A DNA stretch of 5,039 nucleotides from JAYEJW01 sp034716535 (GTDB lineage Bacteria; Pseudomonadota; Gammaproteobacteria; Chromatiales; Chromatiaceae): the NCBI GenBank assembly GCA_034716535.1, contig JAYEJW010000639.1, positions 1-5,039 on the forward strand, read 5' to 3'. Shown here in pieces: positions 1-5,039 of the stretch. The position numbers and the translations under genes are program-made. Under the pieces are notes generated by a model that saw nothing but the letters and a program-made list of their open reading frames with translations, was not told the origin of the DNA and made no database searches. Position 1 is the stretch's first letter. Each line of letters begins with the position of its first letter.

Positions 1-1452
1 CACCCCGTACTCCAGGTCGCCGCTAAGCTGAATCTCGACGATTGTCGCCTCGACCAGCACCTGCAGGGGCACCAGATCCAACTGCTTCAGGGCGTTCAGG
101 ATCTTGCTGTAATCGCGGGGGCTCGACCTGATCAGCAGTGAGTTGTTGACGACGTCCGCGACGATGCTCACACCCGATCCGGCCTGGACTGTCGTGGCGC
201 TCGCCGGCCGCGGGCGGGACGGCGCCGAGTCGCCTTCCCCGCCCTCACCCAGCTGCGACTGGGCGACGGCCGGCCGCCGGCCGGGAGCGACACCGCCCAC
301 GCGCTGCTGATCACGGCCCCCGTCCCCGCCAAACAGCTGGGAGAGGATATCGGCCAGCGCCTCCGCATCCCCATGCTTCACGCGGTAGACGAACAGGCGC
401 TCGGTCGAGCTGCCGGTCGCCTCTGCGAGATCGAGCCGCTCGATCCATTCCTTCGCCTTCTTCAGGTATTTCTCCTGTGGGGAAACGACCAGGATGCTGT
501 TGGAGCTCTCCACCGTGATGAACCGGAACAGCCCCCGAAACGGGTTCGCCGATTCGTCCGCCAGCAGCGTCTCGAGCTGTGTCTTGACGTCCGCCGCGTT
601 GGCGTAGTCGAGGGTGAAAAAGCCCACCGACAGGCCCGCCATCCAATCCACGTCGAACACCCGGATGGTATCGAGGAGGTTTACAACCTCAGGGCTGGTG
701 CCGGCAATCACGAGCAGGTTGCGCAGGTTGTCGACCCGGATGATGTTGCCTTCGGGCGCAAGAGGGGCGAGGATCTTGCTCATCTCATCCGCGCCGATGT
801 ACTGCAGGGGCACCACCTGGACACTGTAGCCATCGGGCAAGGCCCGATCGGTCTCGCCGAGCTGGGGAACGACCCTGCCTTTGATGGCACTGGTCAGGGG
901 CACCACCTCGTAGGTCCCCTTATCGGAGACGAGCGCCGCGTTGTTCATCCGCAGCAGGGTCTCGAGGGTCGGGATGAGGTGCTCGCGGCGCAGCGGGCGG
1001 CCGGTCTGCAACGACGCAACGCCCTGCACCGAGGGGTCGATGACGTAGTTGGCCTGCAACAGGTCCCCCAGAACCACCTTGACCACTTCCCGTATATCTG
1101 TGCCCTCGAAGTTGAGGGTGACGTCACCGGGGGTCGTGTCGACGGAAGGACGGGAGACCTTCTGCACGAAGTTACCCGTGCCGGACTTCACCATCTCCTT
1201 GGGCTTGGCGGCGCCGTCACGCGATGTCAGCTCTATTCCGCCCACGGGATAGGTCGCGGCATCCGAGCCTGTCCTCGCGGCCCTCCGCGAGCGGTCGACG
1301 ACATGGCCCTCGGGATCCCCGACCTTCAGCGTGGGATCCCACTGAGAGCGCTCGCAGGCCGTCAGCGCAAAGAACGCGCAGAGGAGAACACAGGCAAGCG
1401 CCAGCCGCCCGCCGTCAGTCGCGCATTTGCTGCTGCTGGAGGCGCGTGGCAT
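1..1452 (-). CDS. gspD: T2SS outer-membrane secretin GspD, lipoprotein type (3' end beyond window)
   Basis: This gene encodes the secretin, the multimeric outer-membrane channel through which folded exoproteins leave the periplasm. The 484 codons present are open to the left edge. The chosen ATG at 1452 gives a lipoprotein signal: a short polar start, a hydrophobic run at residues 17-30, and lipobox LTAC with Cys33 as the predicted lipidation site. Residue +2 is Glu, not Asp, which fits outer-membrane sorting. A linker of about 75 residues follows, then N0 (about 110-183, starting VTLNFEGTDIREVVK), N1 (about 208-272), N2 (about 276-343) and N3 (about 353-463). N3 is interrupted by a Gly/Ala/Pro-rich linker at about 374-424. 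The conserved entry to the secretin domain, VLVEATIVEIQLSGDLEYGV, ends the window, so the beta-barrel is missing. GAGG lies 4 bases before the start, and the gene overlaps gspN by 38 bp. A PilQ-type secretin is unlikely given the N0-N3 layout and the neighbours. Confidence 0.97.
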   Translation of the reverse strand, partial: MPRASSSSKCATDGGRLALACVLLCAFFALTACERSQWDPTLKVGDPEGHVVDRSRRAARTGSDAATYPVGGIELTSRDGAAKPKEMVKSGTGNFVQKVSRPSVDTTPGDVTLNFEGTDIREVVKVVLGDLLQANYVIDPSVQGVASLQTGRPLRREHLIPTLETLLRMNNAALVSDKGTYEVVPLTSAIKGRVVPQLGETDRALPDGYSVQVVPLQYIGADEMSKILAPLAPEGNIIRVDNLRNLLVIAGTSPEVVNLLDTIRVFDVDWMAGLSVGFFTLDYANAADVKTQLETLLADESANPFRGLFRFITVESSNSILVVSPQEKYLKKAKEWIERLDLAEATGSSTERLFVYRVKHGDAEALADILSQLFGGDGGRDQQRVGGVAPGRRPAVAQSQLGEGGEGDSAPSRPRPASATTVQAGSGVSIVADVVNNSLLIRSSPRDYSKILNALKQLDLVPLQVLVEATIVEIQLSGDLEYGV

Positions 1453-2044
1453 CGAGCCTCGCCCGCGGATTGCGCACTGCGGGACGCCGCGGGGTTTTCG
1501 ACGGTTTTGCCGCGGCGGACGGTCTTCTCGAACGCTGCGGCGGGGACATGTTCTCATAATCGCGCAATATTAACGTATCCGTCTCCCCCTGTCGCTCCAG
1601 CACGAGCCGGTCGGAGAGTATCTCCTGAACCGACCAGCCCTCCAGCTCGTCACCGAGACGCAGGCGGACCACCTTGTTCATCGCTGCGTCCCTGACCCAG
1701 GCGGAGCTCTCCGTGGGAGTGATTACGACGGCATTGAGGTTAAGACGCTTGGGGTCCAATCCATCGGGCGACTGCTCCTGTACGTCTTCGGCGCCCTCCT
1801 CTTCCGACGGAGGGCGCCTATCGGGAAGAAAGAGCGGTCTCTCGGTAACCACCGCGAATTCTTCCTTATCCTCGACCGGCGTGAGACGGTCGATCGGGTT
1901 TTCTAGTTGATCCGGTGGCGGCGCCTCTGAAGGCGTTTCCGGGCCCGCCTCCTCCGGCCGTGGGCGCTCCGGCGGCCAATCCAGCCACAGGATGCCGAGC
2001 AGGACAGCCAGAAAGAGCGCGAACAGGGAGAGAAAGATCCTCAA
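1415..2044 (-). CDS. gspN: T2SS inner-membrane clamp protein, GspC family (GspN/XpsN-like), PDZ-less
   Basis: A 209-residue bitopic inner-membrane protein expected to connect the GspL/GspM platform to the N0 domain of the secretin. It has one N-terminal membrane segment (residues 2-20), then a Pro/Glu-rich periplasmic linker (23-60). Next comes the segment FAVVTERPLFLPDRRPP (63-79), whose RPLF..RRP pattern is typical of GspC, and an HR-like beta domain at about 98-162 (LNLNAVVITP through DTLIL). No PDZ or coiled-coil region follows; instead there is a tail rich in Arg, Lys and Pro (about 171-209). At 209 residues it is shorter than PDZ-bearing GspC proteins, which are usually near 270-300. 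The start is TTG, sharing TTGA with the gspM stop and preceded by GGTGAG at 5 bases. Its place just before gspD matches xpsN of Xanthomonas, which acts as the GspC of that system. PilP is a more distant alternative. The family call is good; the gene name (gspC or gspN) varies between annotators. Confidence 0.87.
   Translation of the reverse strand: MRIFLSLFALFLAVLLGILWLDWPPERPRPEEAGPETPSEAPPPDQLENPIDRLTPVEDKEEFAVVTERPLFLPDRRPPSEEEGAEDVQEQSPDGLDPKRLNLNAVVITPTESSAWVRDAAMNKVVRLRLGDELEGWSVQEILSDRLVLERQGETDTLILRDYENMSPPQRSRRPSAAAKPSKTPRRPAVRNPRARLDATRLQQQQMRD
1457..1460 (-). promoter_or_regulatory. Shine-Dalgarno for gspD (GAGG)
   Basis: GAGG (within GGGCGAGG) lies 4 bases before the ATG of gspD, inside the 3' end of gspN. 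Spacing is short but usable. This ATG is the only one in frame ahead of the lipoprotein signal, so the start is well supported even though the site itself is weak. Confidence 0.5.
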
Positions 2045-2655
2045 CTGGTCTCACCCAGGGAATATCCAAAGACGTCGAGGCGGATCGTCAGGTTGCCCTG
2101 CCTGGTCTTTTGCGCGGCGCTCCGCCGCTTTCTCGCCGCTGCAGCACGCGTCGAGACGGCGCGGTGGGTGGAACGGACGGATACCTGGTCGATGAACAGG
2201 AACGGGCGCGCCTGCTCGATGCGATAGAGCACATCCATCAGCGCGTCGGTCTGGCCCTGCATCTGGGTGCGGACGCGTACCGCCACCGGCCGTTGCTTGT
2301 CATTGGTGGGCAGGATCTGGGTGCTGACCAGACGCCCGCCCGCTGCCTCGATCATATCCTGGATCTGTCGTTGCAGCTGCGCGCCGGCGATCGCCGGCGT
2401 TTGGGCATCAAAGAAGAACCCCTTGACCTCCTCGTTGCTGCGTACCTGCTCGAGCTCCGCCTTCAACCCCGGCAGCGTCTGAAGCAGGCGATGATAGCGA
2501 ACGAGCTGGTCGTCGAGGGAGGCGATCGTGCGATCGAGGTCGTGCATGCGCTCCAACCAGGGCAGCCCCACACCCAGGATCAGCGCAACGGGAATCAGGA
2601 TCACCGCCGACCAGGCGAGAATGCACAGGCTTCGCTTTCGGACCGTTGGGTTCAT
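2041..2655 (-). CDS. gspM: T2SS inner-membrane platform protein GspM (PilO-like)
   Basis: A 204-residue inner-membrane protein that pairs with GspL in the assembly platform. It has a short basic cytoplasmic N-terminus (MNPTVRKRS), one membrane helix at about residues 10-31, a periplasmic coiled-coil-like helix at about 34-76, and a C-terminal alpha/beta domain at about 88-200. That domain is compatible with the circularly permuted ferredoxin-like fold of GspM and PilO, judging by order: helix (AGAQLQRQIQDMIEAAGG), strand, strand (VAVRVRTQMQG), helix (TDALMDVLYRIEQARP), strand (LFIDQVSVRS), and final strand (LTIRLDVFGYS). A basic stretch at about 161-187 (many Arg, Lys and Ala) sits between the last two strands as a probable flexible loop. 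The ATG overlaps the gspL stop as ATGA with no clear ribosome site, suggesting translational coupling. The family is weakly conserved in sequence, so the call rests on topology and position between gspL and gspN. Confidence 0.9.
   Translation of the reverse strand: MNPTVRKRSLCILAWSAVILIPVALILGVGLPWLERMHDLDRTIASLDDQLVRYHRLLQTLPGLKAELEQVRSNEEVKGFFFDAQTPAIAGAQLQRQIQDMIEAAGGRLVSTQILPTNDKQRPVAVRVRTQMQGQTDALMDVLYRIEQARPFLFIDQVSVRSTHRAVSTRAAAARKRRSAAQKTRQGNLTIRLDVFGYSLGETS
2050..2055 (-). promoter_or_regulatory. Shine-Dalgarno for gspN (GGTGAG)
   Basis: GGTGAG lies 5 bases before the TTG start of gspN, within the last codons of gspM. It supports the unusual TTG start, which gives a protein beginning directly with its membrane helix (MRIFLSLFALFLAVLL). 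There is no alternative ATG, GTG or TTG that would keep the entire helix. Confidence 0.65.
2382..2399. repeat. Perfect 18-bp palindrome inside gspM
   Basis: CGCCGGCGATCGCCGGCG reads the same on both strands, with GCGATCGC at its centre. It lies in the codons for the TPAIAGAQ segment of GspM. It occurs once in the window and has no adjacent T tract, so it is not a terminator. It may be chance in GC-rich coding DNA. Confidence 0.5.
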
Positions 2656-3749
2656 TGCGGTTGCGCACGCGCGTACGTGAAGGAGATGTGGAAACGCTCC
2701 TGGTCAAGCCCCCTCACCTGGACCACCGGCGAGCGGAAAGTCACCGACGAGATCCCCGGCGCCTTCTCCAGCAGATTGATGAGGGCGGTCGCCTGCTTTG
2801 ACTGGCCACGGACCTGTATATCTGGGCCGTTGACGTCCAGATTCTGAACCCAGGTATCGTCGGGCAGTCGCTCGGTGAGCTCCCGAAGCAGCTCGATCAC
2901 GCGCGGCTGCTCCCATTTGCGCTGGAGCACGGCCACGCTGCCCTCCCGCGCCCTCTCCAGGGCGTCACGCACCTCCTGCACCTCCTCGGCTTTCGCCTTG
3001 AGATCATCCACCTCCGTCATGAGCAGGGTGCGGATTTCCCGCTTTTGCCACAACGGCGTCAACAACGCCGCTGCGGTGAGCAGCAGTATGAGCAACGCGA
3101 GCAGCCTGTTCAGGCTGAAAATGCTTCTTCGCCGATGCGGACGTTCTTCGGGGGGCAGCAGGTTCGCCTTGGACCAAGCCCCCTCCCAAGTAACCTGCTC
3201 GGCGGGGGCGTCCGCTTCTCGGAGCAGCTTCAACCACTTCTCGACGCGGTCGCGGCGACAAATCGCCAACTCCACGACCAGCTTGTCCCCGTGCGCGGAC
3301 AGGTCTTGGATGCGAAAATTGAAAAAGACCTGGTCCGCCTGGAACGGGGAGAGGCGGTCGATCTCGTAGCGCATTACCTGCTGCAGATTGTCGCGGACCT
3401 GGACCGGAAAAGAGATCGTGCGAGTGAGGACCTGATCGGCCGGCAGGCGGATCACCATCCTGCGCTGCTCCCGACGCGCCCCGGCGAGCAGCGCCTGCAG
3501 GGAACCTGCCGCGTGGAGATCCAGCTCCCCGATGCTCCGCAGCTCGCCTTCCTGGGGCCGAAGAAGCTCCGCCGCCGATCCCTGAAGCGCGATGATCAGC
3601 CGCTGGTCAGGCGGCGTCAGCCGGCGACGCAGCCCATCCGGTAGACACGTAAGCAACGCGTCCAGCCAGCGCTCGACAAGCTCATCAAGGGAAAAACGGC
3701 TCGCCAGCGCCGGCAGGCGCACGGAGCGAAAAGCATCGGCAAACGCCAT
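2652..3749 (-). CDS. gspL: T2SS inner-membrane platform protein GspL (actin-like fragment plus PilN-type module)
   Basis: A 365-residue protein that spans the inner membrane once and is expected to recruit the ATPase GspE on the cytoplasmic side and bind GspM through its periplasmic part. Residues 1-45 are an N-terminal extension with amphipathic helical character (DELVERWLDALLTCLPDGLR). Residues about 48-190 form a reduced GspL/PilM-like cytoplasmic domain containing the recognisable stretch MRYEIDRLSPFQADQVFFNF (126-145). A PilN-like module starts at NLLPPEERPHRRR (196-208), followed by a membrane helix at about 213-234. A coiled-coil-like segment (238-280) comes next, then a C-terminal ferredoxin-like domain (285-360; ELTERLPDDTWVQNLDVNG is typical of PilN/GspL). 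The cytoplasmic domain is short compared with the roughly 230-250 residues of enterobacterial GspL. The ATG has a weak AGGT site 4 bases upstream. It is the only gene here not overlapping its predecessor. PilN of a type IV pilus is excluded by the neighbours. Confidence 0.93.
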   Translation of the reverse strand: MAFADAFRSVRLPALASRFSLDELVERWLDALLTCLPDGLRRRLTPPDQRLIIALQGSAAELLRPQEGELRSIGELDLHAAGSLQALLAGARREQRRMVIRLPADQVLTRTISFPVQVRDNLQQVMRYEIDRLSPFQADQVFFNFRIQDLSAHGDKLVVELAICRRDRVEKWLKLLREADAPAEQVTWEGAWSKANLLPPEERPHRRRSIFSLNRLLALLILLLTAAALLTPLWQKREIRTLLMTEVDDLKAKAEEVQEVRDALERAREGSVAVLQRKWEQPRVIELLRELTERLPDDTWVQNLDVNGPDIQVRGQSKQATALINLLEKAPGISSVTFRSPVVQVRGLDQERFHISFTYARAQPQ

Positions 3750-3839
3750 CCCGACCTACTGATTGCCTCGACTAAGTCTCTGGTTCCTTACAACCTGGAA
3801 ACGATGACCATTCGCCAACGAAAAGTAAAGCCCCGCGCC
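3750..3839 (-). other. gspK-gspL intergenic gap (90 bp)
   Basis: This is the only true gap between genes in the window. It is visibly less GC-rich than its flanks (for example CTTTACTTTTCGTTGG on the minus strand). I see no convincing terminator: the best inverted repeat is GGTT/AACC with a 6-base loop and no T tract. No clear -35/-10 pair stands out either. The gap may simply be spacer within one transcript, or may carry a weak internal promoter. Confidence 0.6.
3754..3757 (-). promoter_or_regulatory. Weak Shine-Dalgarno for gspL (AGGT)
   Basis: AGGT, part of AGTAGGT, lies 4 bases before the ATG of gspL in the intergenic gap. Because gspL does not overlap gspK, it probably needs its own ribosome site, and this is the best candidate. 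Confidence 0.45.
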
Positions 3840-4802
3840 TCATGGCTCCGCATACCCATCCGCGTCTTCCTCTCCAGCGGACGGCTGCTCGGCCACCAAC
3901 CCGAAGCGACGCCAAAGGACATTGAAGGGAGCCGCGGAGCTTGCCGTGACCCGAACCAGCGCCTCCATGGCCATGGTCGGCGCCCCCTCCGTAGCCCGTG
4001 TAACCCGTATGCGATAGAGGGGTCCCCCGCGGCTAAGCGGACGCACGCCCGCCGGCTCCCCGCCAGGAAACAGGCCGTCGGCCCGCTCTTCCAGCTCGAT
4101 CCGCGCATCCTCCAGAGAGATCCCCTCCATGGACGCCAGCACGATCGGGGACGCGAAATCCGGCTCCGCCGGATTCGAGCTCGCGGAAACGGAAAGCGCC
4201 GGCGCCAGAACCAGGTACAGCTCGCGGTTGAACCCTAGCACCTGCAGCAGCTCCTCGACACTGTCGAAAGGACCGTCCTTGGCCCCATATGGCCTCTGCG
4301 CGGCCGCATAGTCGTCATCTTCCGCACCGTTGAGAGAATGCAGGTCGTCTTCGTCGCGCCAGTCGAGGATGGCGTCCACCAACGACGGCACCTGCTCCGG
4401 CGCAACGCCGGCCGCCTCGAGCAGGCCTTTCAGCAACTCCTGCGACGCTTGATTGAGGTCGATCGCGGACGCCTCGTTAAAGACCGCGATATGCAGCGTC
4501 TCTCCCGCGAACGCCCAGGCGCGCACCCTACCGTCCGGCACCCAGACATCCGACGCTTCGTTCGGCACGAGGGGCGGCGCGGCCATCAGGTTGAGCACAG
4601 CGAAACTGATCCCCGCCTCGGCGAGGGCGCGAAATCGGGCGGTAGCGAGCTGATTCGTCGCGAGTGCACTCTCGGTGCGCTGGGTCCCGGTCATACCCAC
4701 GGCAAGGATGGTCAGCAAGGCAATCACCCAGAGCACCAGCATCAGGGCAATGCCGCACTGGCGCGGACGCCTCCGACGACTGAGCCTCCGCTGGGTCCTC
4801 AC
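3840..4802 (-). CDS. gspK: T2SS minor pseudopilin GspK
   Basis: This 320-residue minor pseudopilin forms the pseudopilus tip complex with GspI and GspJ. The leader is short and strongly basic (MRTQRRLSRRRRPRQCG), and prepilin peptidase should cut between Gly17 and Ile18. The mature N-terminus, IALMLVLWVIALLTILAVG, is the hydrophobic assembly helix. Position +5 is Leu rather than the Glu of most pseudopilins, as is usual for GspK. The globular part has the GspK hallmarks: FNEASAIDLNQAS (108-120), the helical-domain signature AILDWRDEDD (144-153), the acidic segment GAEDDDY (159-165, likely part of the metal-binding loop), and PFDSVEELLQVLG (178-190). The C-terminal part (about 255-305) ends with a beta strand pair typical of the family. 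The start is GTG, preceded by GGAGGT at 9 bases and sharing GTGA with the gspJ stop. Its length of 320 residues is usual for GspK. Confidence 0.97.
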   Translation of the reverse strand: MRTQRRLSRRRRPRQCGIALMLVLWVIALLTILAVGMTGTQRTESALATNQLATARFRALAEAGISFAVLNLMAAPPLVPNEASDVWVPDGRVRAWAFAGETLHIAVFNEASAIDLNQASQELLKGLLEAAGVAPEQVPSLVDAILDWRDEDDLHSLNGAEDDDYAAAQRPYGAKDGPFDSVEELLQVLGFNRELYLVLAPALSVSASSNPAEPDFASPIVLASMEGISLEDARIELEERADGLFPGGEPAGVRPLSRGGPLYRIRVTRATEGAPTMAMEALVRVTASSAAPFNVLWRRFGLVAEQPSAGEEDADGYAEP

Positions 4803-5039
4803 GTCTGCGGGACCTCCGGCAATCGGACCAACATGTCCGGCCAGGTCTGCGCCGGCGTGGTCAACCGCACACGGACGGCAATTGGTGTTCGCGTCTGTTC
4901 CAGCCAGTCCTCATACCACTCGGGCTCAGTGTTACGGTCCCGCACGCCGAAGTAGGAGATCTGGAAATCCTGGACCCGCTCGAGAAGGACGGTGGTGCCG
5001 AACGCCACTGCGGCTAAGTCCTCATCCCGGGGATCGGCG
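4799..5039 (-). CDS. gspJ: T2SS minor pseudopilin GspJ (C-terminal 79 residues only)
   Basis: Only the last 79 codons are present; the frame is open to the right window edge, so the prepilin leader and N-terminal helix are not visible. The GTG at 5008 is internal and not a credible start, because the frame continues upstream as ADPRDEDLAAVAFG. GspJ is a minor pseudopilin that joins GspK and GspI at the pseudopilus tip. The visible part carries the usual GspJ ending: VLLERVQDFQISYFGVRD, then a Trp-containing segment (EPEWYEDWLEQ) and a strand PIAVRVRLTT that leads to the C-terminus. The stop overlaps the gspK start by four bases. Family assignment rests on this ending plus position directly before gspK; confusion with GspI or GspH is unlikely because those lack this segment. 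Confidence 0.87.
   Translation of the reverse strand, partial: ADPRDEDLAAVAFGTTVLLERVQDFQISYFGVRDRNTEPEWYEDWLEQTRTPIAVRVRLTTPAQTWPDMLVRLPEVPQT
4812..4817 (-). promoter_or_regulatory. Shine-Dalgarno for gspK (GGAGGT)
   Basis: GGAGGT lies 9 bases before the GTG start of gspK, inside the end of gspJ. It decides the start: the downstream reading frame gives an intact basic leader and a prepilin cleavage site 17 residues in, and the next in-frame ATG codons lie inside the hydrophobic helix or beyond. Confidence 0.75.

Noticed and set aside
267..283. GC-rich hairpin (CGGCCGG, 3-base loop, CCGGCCG)
   Set aside because: It is inside the Gly/Ala/Pro-rich linker codons of gspD, has no T tract and is explained by Ala, Gly, Arg and Pro codon use.
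373..1695. A 440-codon open frame on the plus strand
   Set aside because: It lies exactly antisense, codon on codon, to gspD and continues over gspN. High GC makes stops rare in this phase. Its product has no recognisable domain, while the minus strand gives clear N0-N3 secretin domains.
1915..2847. A 310-codon open frame on the plus strand
   Set aside because: It is antisense to gspN, gspM and gspL, has a composition typical of shadow frames (His, Arg, Gln and Leu rich), and lacks any known motif.
3782..3795. Short inverted repeat GGTT-6-AACC in the gspK-gspL gap as a terminator
   Set aside because: The stem is only 4 bp with no run of T after it, and the downstream gene belongs to the same system.
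3788..4108. A 106-codon minus-strand frame reaching into the gspK-gspL gap
   Set aside because: It is out of frame inside gspK, has no ribosome site, is dominated by Arg, Gly, Trp and Pro, and only its last codons lie in the gap.
4338..4955. A 205-codon open frame on the plus strand
   Set aside because: It is antisense to gspK and gspJ, whose hallmark motifs are intact, and its product shows no domain.
5006..5008. GTG as a start of a short separate gene of 69 codons
   Set aside because: The frame is open beyond it to the window edge, and the upstream residues fit GspJ, so this is an internal Val codon.

Overview
This window is one continuous, single-strand (minus) operon segment of a type II secretion system (T2SS, general secretion pathway). 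In transcription order (right to left) it holds the 3' end of gspJ, then gspK, gspL, gspM, a short GspC/XpsN-type gene (called gspN here), and the first 484 codons of the secretin gene gspD, which runs off the left edge. All other long open frames, including a 440-codon one on the plus strand, are shadows of these genes.

Organism: high GC, dense packing with 4-base overlaps, and the order J-K-L-M-N-D with a lipoprotein secretin match the xps layout of Xanthomonas and the related layout of other high-GC Gammaproteobacteria. Many enterobacterial and Vibrio clusters instead begin C-D-E. I infer a GC-rich gammaproteobacterium (Xanthomonadales or Chromatiales type) but cannot name the genus from sequence alone.

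How the parts fit: GspJ and GspK are minor pseudopilins that prime and cap the periplasmic pseudopilus. GspL and GspM form the inner-membrane platform; GspL also links to the cytoplasmic ATPase GspE, which is not in the window. GspN/C bridges the platform to the N0 domain of the outer-membrane secretin GspD.

Layout: 4799-5039 gspJ (partial); 3840-4802 gspK; 3750-3839 the only intergenic gap (90 bp); 2652-3749 gspL; 2041-2655 gspM; 1415-2044 gspN; 1-1452 gspD (partial). Three junctions are NTGA overlaps using GTG, ATG and TTG starts, and gspN and gspD overlap by 38 bp. The system is a known type. The points most worth a second look are the PDZ-less GspC with a basic proline-rich tail, the PilN-like architecture of GspL, the collinearity of L-M-N-D with pilMNOPQ, and the lipobox on the secretin. 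I see no RNA genes, mobile elements, CRISPR arrays or terminators.
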